Shown: positions 28,080-37,685 of the stretch, piece after piece
Layout of the letters: every line of letters starts with the position of its first letter
How positions within the stretch are numbered: position 1 is the stretch's first letter
Assembly (NCBI RefSeq): GCF_030159995.1
Contig: NZ_BSNM01000003.1
Coordinates: forward strand, 124,001 to 188,000
Source of the DNA: Litoribrevibacter albus
GTDB lineage: Bacteria > Pseudomonadota > Gammaproteobacteria > Pseudomonadales > Litoribrevibacteraceae
Length of the DNA: 64,000 bases
Reading direction: 5' to 3'
Program-made: the position numbers and the translations under genes
The notes under the pieces: model-generated
Told to the model about the DNA's origin: nothing
Database searches by the model: none
The model's input: only the letters and a program-made list of their open reading frames with translations

Positions 28080-28298
28080 ATGACCGTTGATAATACATTG
28101 CATGTAATAGCAGGAACATTTGTGATGATCAGTGTGTTGCTGGGGTATTACGTGAACCCTTGGTGGTTTGCTTTCACCTTTTTTGTAGGCGCAAACTTGT
28201 TTCAGTCCGGCCTTACCAAATGGTGTCTGATGGCAGATATATTGAGGAAGCTGGGTTTGAAGGATGAACTTCCCTGCGACAAAAAGAGCGCATCGTAA
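28080..28298 (+). CDS. DUF2892 (YgaP membrane-domain-like) inner-membrane protein
   Basis: A 72-residue protein with two transmembrane helices (about 7-25 and 28-46), then KWCLMADILRKLGLKDELP. This is the DUF2892 fold that forms the membrane anchor of the YgaP sulfurtransferase, here without the rhodanese part. Proteins of this family usually have a Gly-Phe-Cys-Pro pattern, where this one reads LTKWCLM. It ends the operon that starts at the RND gene. The YgaV-like regulator and a YgaP-like anchor in one locus together hint at a sulfide-stress link. Confidence 0.8.
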   Translation: MTVDNTLHVIAGTFVMISVLLGYYVNPWWFAFTFFVGANLFQSGLTKWCLMADILRKLGLKDELPCDKKSAS

Positions 28299-28309
28299 AC
28301 TTGTCTTTG

Positions 28310-28357
28310 CAGTACAGTGCGCTCGAATTTGAAGTTTTTTGGGCCGTCACTGTACTG
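28310..28357. terminator. Convergent-gene inverted repeat
   Basis: Perfect 10-bp arms CAGTACAGTG (28310-28319) and CACTGTACTG (28348-28357) enclose a 28-nt loop that contains a T6 run. It fills the 59-bp space between the DUF2892 and yhhQ stop codons and may act as a shared transcript end. It lacks a terminal T tract, so terminator function is only likely. Confidence 0.5.
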
Positions 28358-29077
28358 TTAAGCCGTTGCTTTCAATTGCTTGGTTTCTTGGGGTTGCTTA
28401 ACTGCCTGTGGCTGTTTAACCAGAAGCTGTGACAGTTTGTTCAGTAACAGCCCGTACATGGGAATGAACATGACCAAGCTGATGATCATCTTAAAGGCAT
28501 AGTCGACGGTTGCTATTTCTACCCAATGTTCTGCCATGAACGGGTCACTGCTTTGGTAGAAGGCGATAATGAAAAAAACGACGGTATCTAATGCATTTCC
28601 GAGGATGGTAGACAGTGAAGGTGCCACCCACCAGGCGTTTACTTGTCTAAGGCGATTGAATACAGTGACATCCATTACCTGACCAACCACATAGGCGGTG
28701 AAGCTGGCCAGTGCAATGCGGGCGACAAAAGTATCGAAGCCAGCTAGCTTCTCAAGCCCCTGAAAACTTCCTTGATAAAACAACACCGACGCCACGTAAG
28801 AGATAATCAACGCTGGCATCATTACGACCAAAATGATCTTACGAGCCAAGCTGGCACCAAATAGACGTACGGTTAAATCGGTGGCGAGAAACACAAATGG
28901 GAAGGTAAACGCACCCCAGGTGGTGTGATAGCCGAAGACCGTAAACGGTAGCTGAACCAAATAATTGCTTGAAGCCAGAATTATGATGTGGAAACAGGCA
29001 AGCAATAGAAGGGCTTGTTTTAGCTGAGATTGAGAGAATAGAGACGGACTGATCGTATTCGAAATAGAGTTCTGCAT
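28358..29077 (-). CDS. yhhQ: Queuosine-precursor transporter YhhQ (COG1738)
   Basis: A 239-residue VUT-family inner-membrane protein with about six helices, the YhhQ transporter for preQ0/preQ1 (7-cyano- and 7-aminomethyl-7-deazaguanine). Signatures: FGYHTTWGAFTFPFVFLATDLTVRLFGASLARK (about 50-82), ALASFTAYVVGQVMDVTVFNRLR, and APSLSTILGNALDTVVFFIIAFY. The upstream preQ1-I-type element overlaps its ribosome-binding site and supports the assignment. Confidence 0.93.
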   Translation of the reverse strand: MQNSISNTISPSLFSQSQLKQALLLLACFHIIILASSNYLVQLPFTVFGYHTTWGAFTFPFVFLATDLTVRLFGASLARKIILVVMMPALIISYVASVLFYQGSFQGLEKLAGFDTFVARIALASFTAYVVGQVMDVTVFNRLRQVNAWWVAPSLSTILGNALDTVVFFIIAFYQSSDPFMAEHWVEIATVDYAFKMIISLVMFIPMYGLLLNKLSQLLVKQPQAVKQPQETKQLKATA

Positions 29078-29082
29078 TGTGC

Positions 29083-29121
29083 ATCCTTTTTTTTCAGTGT
29101 CAGGGGTGAGGGAACCCTGAA
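29083..29121 (-). promoter_or_regulatory. Candidate preQ1-I riboswitch
   Basis: On the minus strand, the leader of yhhQ has P1 arms CAGGG and CCCTG around the loop TTCCCTCAC, then ACACTGAAAAAAAAGGA, an A-rich tail ending in the Shine-Dalgarno of yhhQ. The loop CCU can pair with AGG of the Shine-Dalgarno, giving the H-type pseudoknot of preQ1-I riboswitches and a direct translational switch. The order GGGTTC, CACCCC, A-rich tail matches the known class, and the gene is a known regulon member. Confidence 0.75.
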
Positions 29122-29214
29122 TCGGCAGGCATTATCCACAAATGAGAAATCAGAGTAAAGATTAAAGCTGTCTATCTGGTTATGTTTTATCTTTACTCTT
29201 GTATGCAGTGATCA

Positions 29215-32200
29215 TTAATAGCGCCGTGTATGGTGTCTTTGGTAGTTCTCTTCTGGAAGTACGTTATCAGGAAAATGCATTTCTTGGCGGTCTGAAGGAG
29301 CAAAATTACGTGCATCGTTCTGAGCTGTTTTAAAGGCGCTGAGCATGTTTTTCATAACGCTGGCTTGTTCCGACATGGACATAGCCGTTGCAGAAGCTTC
29401 TTCTACCATCGCCGCATTTTGTTGGGTCATCTGATCCATATCAGTAACGGCTTGACTGACTTGCTGGATGCCTGTGCTTTGTTGTTCTGAGGACACCGCT
29501 ATGTTTGCAACCATTGCGCTGACATCACTTACGGAGCTAACTATCTCTTTAAGCGTTTCTCCTGAACGGTTTACCAGTTCTGAACCGGTATTGATTTTCT
29601 CAACATTGGTTCTGATCAGTTCTTTAATTTCACCGGCGGCTTGCGCGGAACGCTGAGCAAGGTTTCGAACTTCACCTGCGACAACCGCAAAACCACGGCC
29701 CTGTTCTCCTGCTCTAGCCGCTTCTACGGCGGCGTTTAAAGCCAGCAGGTTGGTTTGGAAGGCGATTTCGTCAATCACTGTGATAATGTCTGTGATCTTC
29801 TTACTGGCTTCATTGATCTCCACCATACTTTGGACGGCATTGGAAACAACCGTTCCGCCTGATTCTGCCTGGCGTTGAGTGTCTGAGGCCAATTGGCTGG
29901 CAGTTTGAGCTTTTTGGGAGTTATCACTGACGGTTTGCATCATCTCTTGCATTAACGAACTGGTTTTTTCCAGCGCTGAGGCTTGGGCTTCGGTTCGGTT
30001 ACTTAAATCTTGTACTGCACTGGATAACTCTGAAGACGATACGTCTGTTTGAATGGCGGATGCGTTGATTTTTCCAATCAAGTCCACCAGGTTTTGCATG
30101 CTCTTATTGACTGAATTACTTAATTCGGAGAATTCTCCCTGAAATTCGTCACTCATTTGCAGGGTTAAATCACTATTGGATAAAGCAGACATCACCTGCT
30201 TACATTCATTGATAGGGGTAACGACAGCATCCAGTGTACTGTTTACACCATCGACAATGCGTTGAAAGTCGCCTTGATGTTTTGCTGAATCTGCTCGCTG
30301 ATTCAATTGGCCTTGGATGGCAGAGTCAGCTAGCGAGTAGACATCCTCAATGAGTAAATTAATGGCGTATATACAGGTGTTGAGATTGTTTTTCAGTTCA
30401 TTGAAATCCCCGTGATATTCGTCGGTAATGGGTTCAGGAATATCACCTTTGGAAATTTTATCCACATAATCAGCTGCAACTCTCAAAGGGGTGACGACGG
30501 CGTCCAGTGTTTTATTGACGCCGTTAATAACTCGTTGGAAGTCGCCTTTGTGCTGTTCGTCGTCAGCCCTGATGGATAGTTGCCCCTCCATCGCTGCATC
30601 CACCAACGAATTCGCATCATTGACCAAAAGTTTAATGGCTGAAATACACTTGTTGAGATTGTTTTTTATGGTGTTGAAGTCGCCTTTGAAGTCATCTGTA
30701 ATTTCATCGGGAATATCGCCATTGGCAATTCGTTCAACACATTTGGCGGTCATCATCAGTGGTCCAATAATGGCATCCAGCAGTTCGTTAATTCCATTAG
30801 CCAGCGTTTTCATTGAACCGTCAAAACGACTACTGTCCAGGCGTGAGTTTAGTTGTCCTGCAACTGCTGCTTCAATTACATGCTGAACTTGGGCTTCCGC
30901 ATCCCTTTGTTCAGTAAGGTCTTGCCATTCTATAACCAATCCTTGTTTTTCACCCGATGTACTGATGACAGGGTTAATGACTAATTGAAGCGAAATTTCT
31001 TCGATGTTGAGTTCTTCTTGATGTTCCTGAGTCAGTGAAAACAGAGTGCTTTCTATCTGGACCTGGTTGGGATGCAGATCACTGACCTGACTGAAGGTTA
31101 ACGATTGAGGGTTTAACCTGGGCATTGCAGTTGCCAGTTGTGATGCATAGCGAGTAAACAGATTCTGAGCGGATGTGTTGTGATAAATAATACGGTTATT
31201 TGTATCAGCCACCATAACGCTGGCTGATACATTGTCCAAGGCTTGTCGAATGCGGTTGTTTTCTTCGGCTTGTTGTCGCTCTACTTTCATTCGTTGTTGC
31301 AGGTCGGTTTGCGCTTGAAGCAAGTTTGTTTGCATGGTTTTCAACGCTCTTAACAGTTGCCCTGATTCGTCCTTTGAGCTGACTATTATCTTGTTATCCA
31401 GATTTCCTTCTGAGATGGCATTGGCCACGGCCACCGAGTTATGGATAGGTCGGGTAATTTTTCGCAGGACGAAATACACCGAAGCAATCGTAACAATCAA
31501 TGCCCCAATCATGAGGATCAATGAAGAGAGAAACGTCGTACTGGCTTGATCGTGTAATGTGTGGGCTAAATTGGCTAAGTCCTCGGACAACTTGTTTTCA
31601 ACTCGCTTTAGAAGGTTGATTTTCTCCGTTTGCATTTTGAACCAGTAACCTGGATCAATGCCAAAACTGCCTTCAGCCGCTTTGCTTTTAGCAACTTCCC
31701 GCATCCTGAGTGTTTCCTCAATTGCTCTGCCAGCAAATGTTTTTTTGAAGAAAGTTAGGTGATCTGCGGTTGAAAGGGATAAAAACACATTCATGTAAGT
31801 GTCCTGCAACACGACTAACTCAAGAAACTTTTCATACATACCTCGGGTAAAGGTATCCTGAGAGAAGGCGTTTGTAAGAACTGCACGTTCAATACCTGCT
31901 CGTTCTTTACTGTTCAAAAAGTTTACGTAAGCAGTAGCTGCATTACTTAACTCACCGTTGGAGGTGTTTTTAGATAAGTAAGATATGGCCTTCAGGTAAG
32001 ATGTGTTCGTTTGGGTGTAGTAGCCAAGAGCGGATTTGAGATGTATGTCAAAGGCCGAAATAGCTCGTCGTTTGGTACTGATTTGCTTGCTTAGATTAAT
32101 GGCCTGAGTAAGTTCATCATGAAATTCGGTGCTAAATTGAGAGGCGTCAAAACCTTCTAGGAAGGTATTCAGAAGCTTGTTTTTTTCATCCACTGCCTTG

Positions 32201-32463
32201 CGTTGTTCGGTTAACTGGTTTGAGAATTTCTCTCCTTTACTTCCAAGGAAACCAGCTGTAAATCCTCGCTCTTTCTGTAATTCATGAACCAGATTACTGG
32301 CAAGTACTGCAAATTGTGCAAGACGCAATACCCGAGCATTTTCAGTTTCTATAGAAGAGCTTTTCAGAACTTTATCGAGCGCAAGAAACGACATAACTAA
32401 CACTGGTACGACAACAATAGCGATGAGTTTCCAGCGTAGTTTTAGGTTGTTAAATACTTCCAT
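29215..32463 (-). CDS. Methyl-accepting chemotaxis protein with NIT sensor and poly-HAMP
   Basis: A 1082-residue chemoreceptor. One helix lies near residues 8-28. The periplasmic NIT (nitrate/nitrite-sensing) domain spans about 30-310, with [22 protein letters not shown] second helix follows near 312-334, then HAMP, then a PAS-like region (about 400-530). After that come three copies of a 91-residue di-HAMP-like repeat (GxFxxxxxGxNxxLDA-VxTP, with LDA at about 560, 652 and 743). The signalling domain follows, with the hairpin tip [24 protein letters not shown] 32463 has AGGTGA upstream; a GTG lies 9 bp before it. Confidence 0.88.
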   Translation of the reverse strand: MEVFNNLKLRWKLIAIVVVPVLVMSFLALDKVLKSSSIETENARVLRLAQFAVLASNLVHELQKERGFTAGFLGSKGEKFSNQLTEQRKAVDEKNKLLNTFLEGFDASQFSTEFHDELTQAINLSKQISTKRRAISAFDIHLKSALGYYTQTNTSYLKAISYLSKNTSNGELSNAATAYVNFLNSKERAGIERAVLTNAFSQDTFTRGMYEKFLELVVLQDTYMNVFLSLSTADHLTFFKKTFAGRAIEETLRMREVAKSKAAEGSFGIDPGYWFKMQTEKINLLKRVENKLSEDLANLAHTLHDQASTTFLSSLILMIGALIVTIASVYFVLRKITRPIHNSVAVANAISEGNLDNKIIVSSKDESGQLLRALKTMQTNLLQAQTDLQQRMKVERQQAEENNRIRQALDNVSASVMVADTNNRIIYHNTSAQNLFTRYASQLATAMPRLNPQSLTFSQVSDLHPNQVQIESTLFSLTQEHQEELNIEEISLQLVINPVISTSGEKQGLVIEWQDLTEQRDAEAQVQHVIEAAVAGQLNSRLDSSRFDGSMKTLANGINELLDAIIGPLMMTAKCVERIANGDIPDEITDDFKGDFNTIKNNLNKCISAIKLLVNDANSLVDAAMEGQLSIRADDEQHKGDFQRVINGVNKTLDAVVTPLRVAADYVDKISKGDIPEPITDEYHGDFNELKNNLNTCIYAINLLIEDVYSLADSAIQGQLNQRADSAKHQGDFQRIVDGVNSTLDAVVTPINECKQVMSALSNSDLTLQMSDEFQGEFSELSNSVNKSMQNLVDLIGKINASAIQTDVSSSELSSAVQDLSNRTEAQASALEKTSSLMQEMMQTVSDNSQKAQTASQLASDTQRQAESGGTVVSNAVQSMVEINEASKKITDIITVIDEIAFQTNLLALNAAVEAARAGEQGRGFAVVAGEVRNLAQRSAQAAGEIKELIRTNVEKINTGSELVNRSGETLKEIVSSVSDVSAMVANIAVSSEQQSTGIQQVSQAVTDMDQMTQQNAAMVEEASATAMSMSEQASVMKNMLSAFKTAQNDARNFAPSDRQEMHFPDNVLPEENYQRHHTRRY

Positions 32464-32638
32464 TACTTTCACCTGATTTGCCTAAAAGCTGAGTTATTTA
32501 CTTGGTTATTATCTGGTTAATAACTCTAGATGAAGGGGGCAAATGCTGCTATGAAAGTTAGGAACATTTCGGTGCATTATCTGGAAAGCTTAATTCAGGT
32601 TTTGAAATCCAGATGTCTTTTATATCTGCATAATCTGC

Positions 32639-33454
32639 CTAAATCTCTCTGGTGCTGACTAGATAACTAGGTGTTTCCATAGCGGCTAAGGCAGAACCCT
32701 GAGATACCTTTTCGGCGTGTTTTGTTGCTAAAGAAACGATTGTTTTAAGGTCTTCTATGGATACATCCATATATGAACCCATGCTTTCAAGCGCAGCCAT
32801 GTAATCTTGTTCGGTCAGTGTTGAGGGTGGTATCGGTTGGTAGTTATTTAAATGTCGCTTTGCAACGTTTTCTTCTGCCGTATCGTTTCTGTTGTTCAGT
32901 GATTTGTTGTTAGCTTCGAGCCTTCTGGCTGGGTAGCTGTGTGTTTGAAATAGGTAATGAATAACTAAGGCCGTACTCAGCAAAACCAATACGTTGGTGA
33001 GTATCGGAGTAAACACATACTGATAGCCCAGATTGTGAATTTCCGTTCCGCCGATAACCGCAGTGAGTGCTGTCGCACCACCGGGTGGGTGTAAACAACG
33101 TCCTAAACACATCACAAATGTAGATAAGCCAACAGCCGCTGCAGCAGCGAAAGTGGGTTCTTCGATGTGTTGGTAGCAAGTCACGCCAATGCAGGCGGAC
33201 AGGATATGTCCGCCGAATACAGGCCAGGGTTGAGATAAAGGGCCATGTGGCACGGCAAAAATCAAAATGGCAGATGCGCCGATGGAAGCCTGAAGGAGTA
33301 TCTGAGTGGATGAAGTTTCGGCCTGCAATGAGCTTAAACACAATAGAGTAATGGCTAAAGCTGCCCCCAGTGCAGAGGTCAGTTTTTCTTTAAATGACAC
33401 AGTATCTCTTTCTATGCCCAGAGTATTGATGACGTGTTTTACGGGGGAGATCAC
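32639..33454 (-). CDS. HPP-family membrane protein
   Basis: A 271-residue protein. The first 180 residues hold about four to five hydrophobic helices and the name-giving HPP motif in GRCLHPPGGATALTA near residue 130. The SAILIFAVPHGPLSQPWPVFGGHILSACIG stretch is also conserved. Family members are linked to nitrite transport in chloroplasts; the bacterial role is not well fixed. A soluble C-terminal tail of about 80 residues contains a DYMAALESMGSYMDVSIEDLKTIVS segment typical of HPP proteins with an added helical tail. Divergent from a LysR regulator, its likely controller. Confidence 0.85.
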   Translation of the reverse strand: MISPVKHVINTLGIERDTVSFKEKLTSALGAALAITLLCLSSLQAETSSTQILLQASIGASAILIFAVPHGPLSQPWPVFGGHILSACIGVTCYQHIEEPTFAAAAAVGLSTFVMCLGRCLHPPGGATALTAVIGGTEIHNLGYQYVFTPILTNVLVLLSTALVIHYLFQTHSYPARRLEANNKSLNNRNDTAEENVAKRHLNNYQPIPPSTLTEQDYMAALESMGSYMDVSIEDLKTIVSLATKHAEKVSQGSALAAMETPSYLVSTREI

Positions 33455-33650
33455 TGTGTCCTCGATAGAAAAATTTTGAATGAGATATCAATTTTCTGCA
33501 CAGTCTATGAGGGTGTTTTAATTGTGTATATTGAATATTATTGCTTTTATAATGCAAAAATATTGATATTTAGATCCGTAGAATTCGTTTGAATGTTGTT
33601 ATTTCGCTAGTTGTTTTAACTATTTTTGTTTTACTAAGAAGAGGTTTCTT

Positions 33651-34493
33651 ATGGATGTTGAGCTAGCTCGGACGTTTCTTGAGATCATGAACGCAGGCAG
33701 TTTTCTGGAAGCTTCCGAACGTATGCACGTCACCCAAACGACTGTCACGGCCCGGATTAGCAGTCTGGAGTCTAAGCTGGGTGTTACATTGTTTGTGCGT
33801 AACCGATCCGGCGCCAGACTGACTGCCGATGGTCAGCGGTTTGTCGACTATGCGACCTCTTTAGTTCAAACCTGGGATCGGGCAAAAGCCGAATTGAAAT
33901 TGCCTTCTGGGCTTGAGACCCGACTGTGCATTGGTGGTGAAAACAGTTTATGGACGCCCGTGATGGTGAATTGGGTACTTTGGATTCAGCATCATTTACC
34001 CAGTGTTGCTCTGCATACTGAAGTGTCTGATGCTGAAAAGCTTATCGATAAGCTCGAAAAGAGTGTGTTGGACGCCATCATTGTTCATCGTCCGAATTAT
34101 TATTCCAGTTTTGTGGTGGAGCAATTACTGGAAGAGAAGTTGATTCATGTTCAATCGGTTGAAAATCCTCAACCCAATCTTTTTGTCGATTGGGGAGCAG
34201 AGTTCAGAGCGCAGTATGATGCTGCTTTACCACAACCAAGAGGCTCATATTCCTTTGGGCTTGGACCTTTGGCATTGCAAGTGATGTTACAGCGAGGAGG
34301 TAACGGGTATTTTCGGACAAGGGTAGTTAAACCTTATCTTGAACGAGGATTGTTAGAACGCGTACCGGAAGCGCCTGAGTTTACTTATCCTATTTATTTG
34401 GTATACCGCAAAGGTGAGATGTCCTCCAGTTTAGAGCAGGTACTGGAAGGTGTTCGGAAATTGGCCGGCGAAGATGCGGGTTGGTTGATTTAA
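33651..34493 (+). CDS. LysR-family transcriptional regulator (HdfR-like)
   Basis: A 280-residue LTTR. The HTH is in FLEIMNAGSFLEASERMHVTQTTVTARISSLESKLGVTLFVR, and the effector domain follows with CIGGENSLWTPVMVNWVLWIQH. Good AAGAGG Shine-Dalgarno and ATG. The divergent gap with the HPP gene (33455-33650) is very AT-rich and carries an imperfect inverted repeat, ATATTGAATATTATTGC paired with GCAAAAATATTGATAT (about 33527-33570), a candidate operator. The inducer is unknown. Confidence 0.88.
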   Translation: MDVELARTFLEIMNAGSFLEASERMHVTQTTVTARISSLESKLGVTLFVRNRSGARLTADGQRFVDYATSLVQTWDRAKAELKLPSGLETRLCIGGENSLWTPVMVNWVLWIQHHLPSVALHTEVSDAEKLIDKLEKSVLDAIIVHRPNYYSSFVVEQLLEEKLIHVQSVENPQPNLFVDWGAEFRAQYDAALPQPRGSYSFGLGPLALQVMLQRGGNGYFRTRVVKPYLERGLLERVPEAPEFTYPIYLVYRKGEMSSSLEQVLEGVRKLAGEDAGWLI

Positions 34494-34510
34494 CTTGGTT
34501 CAGTGCTGTC

Positions 34511-34924
34511 TTAGTTGAGAAAACTCATGATAAAGGCTCCCCACAAACATAGGTTGGCCAGAGCAATCCCCCTGAAAGGGACCTTAAACCAGTAGCGTTT
34601 TGCCAGAAATAAATAACTGCCTGCCAGTACAAGAAGCACGACAAAATAATAACTGCCGGGTAAGAGTAGATTGGGATGAGTCAGGGCTAAAGGAATATAG
34701 AATAGGGGGATCATGAGTGCCCCCAGACTGTGGCTGGCATTGAAACCAATCCAGGCATCCCAAACGCTGGTCTCTTTGGTGATCACCGGGGATGTGTGTT
34801 TCATTGCTGTTGTTACTTCGGTATCTCTGGCTTCAAATTTCCGAGAATAAAAGGTGAGAATCAGGTGGGCTACACCTAACATGCCAAAGATAGCTGTGCT
34901 GATTATGATGAGTGCTTGTTCCAT
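34511..34924 (-). CDS. Small four-helix membrane protein
   Basis: A 137-residue inner-membrane protein: four hydrophobic helices near 3-22, 55-75, 80-100 and 110-130, with a short polar loop carrying KETSVWDAWIGFNASHSLGAL. That last pattern recalls a small conserved family (LIC_13387 type) without assigned function. The ATG at 34924 is chosen because an N-terminal extension to 35131 would overlap the neighbouring gene and is basic, non-conserved sequence. It lies downstream of the bufferin genes on the same strand and might be their last member. Confidence 0.65.
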   Translation of the reverse strand: MEQALIIISTAIFGMLGVAHLILTFYSRKFEARDTEVTTAMKHTSPVITKETSVWDAWIGFNASHSLGALMIPLFYIPLALTHPNLLLPGSYYFVVLLVLAGSYLFLAKRYWFKVPFRGIALANLCLWGAFIMSFLN

Positions 34925-34965
34925 TGCCTGTGTTTTCCTTTGTATGAAACTTTGCAGCATAGGTC

Positions 34966-35337
34966 TTATCGTGATTTTAATAAGTCCAATGCCTGCTCTG
35001 GGCTCAACTCTTTGCCTGTATGCAGTTTCACTTTTCTGGCGCCGGCGCCTAAGCCCAGTTCGATAAAAATTCGCTCTTCTACTTGGCTTAAACCGCCTTC
35101 GCACATCTCTATGGGATGAATGATTAGGCAAATCGAACTCAATAGCCGTGGCTTACCCAGTGTTTCTGTAATGGCTTGCTTTAAGCTGGTTTCTGCTGCA
35201 CTAAACTGACCAACCAGTAAGCGGGTGGTGGTAAATGGCTGCTCAGACGTGTATCTGGTGACCGTGTCTGCGTTCTCAAGTGGCAGTATTTCAAAGACGT
35301 TTTTTAAGACTTTGATGTACAGGTATTTCGTGAACAT
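34966..35337 (-). CDS. Conserved hypothetical protein
   Basis: A 123-residue soluble protein that I do not recognise by name. It has FTTTRLLVGQFSAAETSLKQAITE, IHPIEMCEGGLSQVEERIFIELGLGAGARKVKLHTGKELSPEQA in sequence, with a hydrophobic strand and a conserved-looking Gly-Ala-Gly-Ala turn. No signal peptide. ATG 35337 with GGAAG upstream is preferred over a TTG at 35349. It starts 62 bp after the DoxX gene, so it is probably carried on the bufferin transcript. Function unknown. Confidence 0.6.
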   Translation of the reverse strand: MFTKYLYIKVLKNVFEILPLENADTVTRYTSEQPFTTTRLLVGQFSAAETSLKQAITETLGKPRLLSSICLIIHPIEMCEGGLSQVEERIFIELGLGAGARKVKLHTGKELSPEQALDLLKSR

Positions 35338-35399
35338 GCATTCTTCCAACTGACGATACTAGTTGAACAACGCCCCAGAAATGCCGGGGCGAAAGGATA

Positions 35400-35855
35400 T
35401 TAAGCCACCTGGGCTGTTAGCTTTTTCCAAATGAAATGGTCTAACGCGGCTTTACCAGGCCCAAACAGGAAGATAGCAAGAATAGCGATCCCCCACATGA
35501 TGTGATCTTTTTCGCCGGCAATACTGATATCCGGGTAGGAGATCATGGCAACGTAGTTCAGCGCAAACAGCGCGACGGCATTCAGACGAGTTAATAGACC
35601 CACGACCAAACATACCGGGATCACCAGTTCCGCAGCTGTGGCAAGATAGGCTGCAATATCAAACGGAATGACCGGCACATTGTATTCATATTCAAAGAGT
35701 TGAAGGGTTGATTCCCAGCTCTTGAACTTTGTAAGACCAGACATGAAGAATATTTTTGCGAGCCACAATCGAAGAGCCAGTAAAAACACACTTTGAAGGG
35801 CGTCTATGCCTTTGAGTAATGTAGAACCCAGTTCGGTAAGCTTTTGAATGGCCAT
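35400..35855 (-). CDS. DoxX-family membrane protein (bufferin operon)
   Basis: A 151-residue inner-membrane protein with four helices. RLWLAKIFFMSGLTKFKSWESTLQLFEYEYNVPVI is the DoxX signature, followed by AAYLATAAELVIPVCLVVGLLTRLNA. DoxX proteins are common partners of DUF692/DUF2063 genes and probably act in membrane redox or metal-stress functions. It lies 36 bp downstream of the bufC-type gene and shares its strand. Confidence 0.88.
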   Translation of the reverse strand: MAIQKLTELGSTLLKGIDALQSVFLLALRLWLAKIFFMSGLTKFKSWESTLQLFEYEYNVPVIPFDIAAYLATAAELVIPVCLVVGLLTRLNAVALFALNYVAMISYPDISIAGEKDHIMWGIAILAIFLFGPGKAALDHFIWKKLTAQVA

Positions 35856-35891
35856 CGTGTTTTCTCCCTCATATTTTTTTGATGTGTGTTG

Positions 35892-36716
35892 TTATCCGTC
35901 AGCCAGATTGAACCCAACGATTAACCCCATTTGTATGAACTTAGGTAAGAGTTCATTAATGTCTGTTGCACAGGGCAGTTGAGCAACGTCACCAAAGGCT
36001 TGTTGGTGGTAAAGAGCCGATAGGAACTCATGTTCACTGTCGTTAAGTACATCGATTCGCATACCGTAGTCAGGGCTGCGCCAAATCACCAGACGCACAC
36101 CACCATCGTCCAGGTTTACCATTTGATCACCTTGATAATCGTCCTGATTCACTTGCCAGATTTTGTGTACTGGATAAGCCGAACTCATCAATGAGGCCGA
36201 CGGCGATAGACAGAACTGGATGAAGGGCTGTTGTTCTTCTGAGAGGTTTGCTAACTCGGCCACGGTGAATTGGATGGCTTGGGCGTTACCTGATTCTTCT
36301 GCGTTAAATGCCTTGTGCCAATGCCATTCAAGTTGAGCGACATCCGGCATATAAAAAAGCTCTTTGGCAGGAGTGAAGTCTGCAATGTACTGGGCTAAGT
36401 GTTCACCATAATCCCCCAAGTCTGGTGATCCCGATGCGTATTGGGTCAGGTAGCCTGCGACCATGTGTGTAAAGTAGGTTTCACCGACTAACTTTACACA
36501 GACTGGGTAAATTGACGTTAAAGCTTCTGTGATGCCTCCGAGAATGCTGTCCCGATAAATTTCGATTCTGTCTTCGGCAGTCAGCGGCGCATTTGTTGTT
36601 GCGACGGTATGGCCCAGCTCGGAAAGGTTTTCTGTGTTGTTCGGGTTGAAAATGCCTTCATAAAAGGCTTTTTGCATCTCTCTAAGGCTCATGGTTGAGG
36701 TGTTTTTGACCGACAT
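35892..36716 (-). CDS. BufC-type partner protein (DUF2063)
   Basis: A 274-residue protein of the DUF2063/HvfC family. LREMQKAFYEGIFNP at the N-terminus, RIEIYRDSILGGITEALTSIYPVCVKLVGETYFTHMVAGYLTQYASGSPDLGDYGEHLAQYI is the signature block near residues 55-115. It is the usual partner of the MNIO enzyme, with a RiPP-recognition-like role in presenting the precursor peptide. It starts at the base where the bufB gene ends (one-base overlap), consistent with translational coupling and a stable complex. Cytoplasmic. Confidence 0.9.
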   Translation of the reverse strand: MSVKNTSTMSLREMQKAFYEGIFNPNNTENLSELGHTVATTNAPLTAEDRIEIYRDSILGGITEALTSIYPVCVKLVGETYFTHMVAGYLTQYASGSPDLGDYGEHLAQYIADFTPAKELFYMPDVAQLEWHWHKAFNAEESGNAQAIQFTVAELANLSEEQQPFIQFCLSPSASLMSSAYPVHKIWQVNQDDYQGDQMVNLDDGGVRLVIWRSPDYGMRIDVLNDSEHEFLSALYHQQAFGDVAQLPCATDINELLPKFIQMGLIVGFNLADG

Positions 36717-37639
36717 TAAATCACCTCTTCTTTCATGGTGTGTTGAGACTGTTTTTTAACGTCTTCCATTAACGCTTCTGCCTTGGCCGCTTCCGCTCTG
36801 AGAGTTTGGAAGTCAGGTACATCGGTATCCCACTCAATCAAAGTGGGTACTGAGCCAAAGCGTTCTATCGCTGCACGGTATAAATCCCAAACGGGTGGAC
36901 GAACCTGATAGCCGTGGGTATCAAAGAGGTAATGTTCTTTCTTCTCATATCCGGCTAAGTGAATTTCTTTTACTTTGTCGGCGGGAATTTGAGACAAATA
37001 ATGGAATGGGTCGAAGTCGTGATTTTGTGAGCTGACGTAAATGTTATTGATGTCGAGTAGCAGCTCACAATCGGTATTGTTAACGACGTGTTGGATAAAC
37101 GCCCATTCCGGCATTTCATCGTTGTTAAAGGTGAGATACGAGGATGGATTCTCAACCAATAAACGTCGGCCCAAGAATTCTTGAGCTTGATTGATGTTGT
37201 TGGAAATCACTTCAAGTGCTTCATTAGTGTAAGGCAATGGCAACAGATCATGAGTGTATTTTCCGTCAACCGAAACCCAGGCAATGTGATCCGAGACGTA
37301 ACTGGGTTCAAGCCGTTCAATCAGCTTTTTTAGTCGGGCTAAGTAATCCAGGTTCAATGGGTCCGTTGAACCCAGGGACATGCCGACGCCATGCAGTGTG
37401 ACCGGATAATCCTGTCGAATTTGTTCTGCTCTCAGAATAGGTAAACCGCCATCTGCCATGTAATTATCTGACAGCAATTCAAACCAGGGAACGTTCGGTT
37501 TGGTTTCAAAAATCTCCTGATAATGGCTGGAACGTAAACCAAGACCAGCGCCTTGTATTGGGTGATCAGGAAAGTTAGGGTTCTGAGAGGAAGTCTGAGT
37601 CATGAGAAGGAATTTCTGGCGATTGGTTGAGCTGAGCAT
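36716..37639 (-). CDS. bufB: MNIO-family peptide-modifying enzyme BufB (DUF692)
   Basis: A 307-residue multinuclear non-heme iron oxidative enzyme of the DUF692 family with the TIM-barrel pattern. GLGLRSSHYQEI near residue 30, VSDHIAWVSVDG near 125, ENPSSYLTF near 165 (Glu-Asn metal site), LLDINNIYVSSQNHDFDP near 190 and EIHLAGYEK near 220 give the His, Asp and Glu iron ligands. Bufferin-type homologues convert Cys residues of the BufA peptide to thiooxazoles. ATG 37639 is used; an internal ATG at 37603 would give a 295-residue protein closer to the family length. Confidence 0.93.
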   Translation of the reverse strand: MLSSTNRQKFLLMTQTSSQNPNFPDHPIQGAGLGLRSSHYQEIFETKPNVPWFELLSDNYMADGGLPILRAEQIRQDYPVTLHGVGMSLGSTDPLNLDYLARLKKLIERLEPSYVSDHIAWVSVDGKYTHDLLPLPYTNEALEVISNNINQAQEFLGRRLLVENPSSYLTFNNDEMPEWAFIQHVVNNTDCELLLDINNIYVSSQNHDFDPFHYLSQIPADKVKEIHLAGYEKKEHYLFDTHGYQVRPPVWDLYRAAIERFGSVPTLIEWDTDVPDFQTLRAEAAKAEALMEDVKKQSQHTMKEEVI

Positions 37640-37685
37640 CGAAACTCAAGCGTGTGATGGTTACTTGTTCGATGGATATCAAGGA

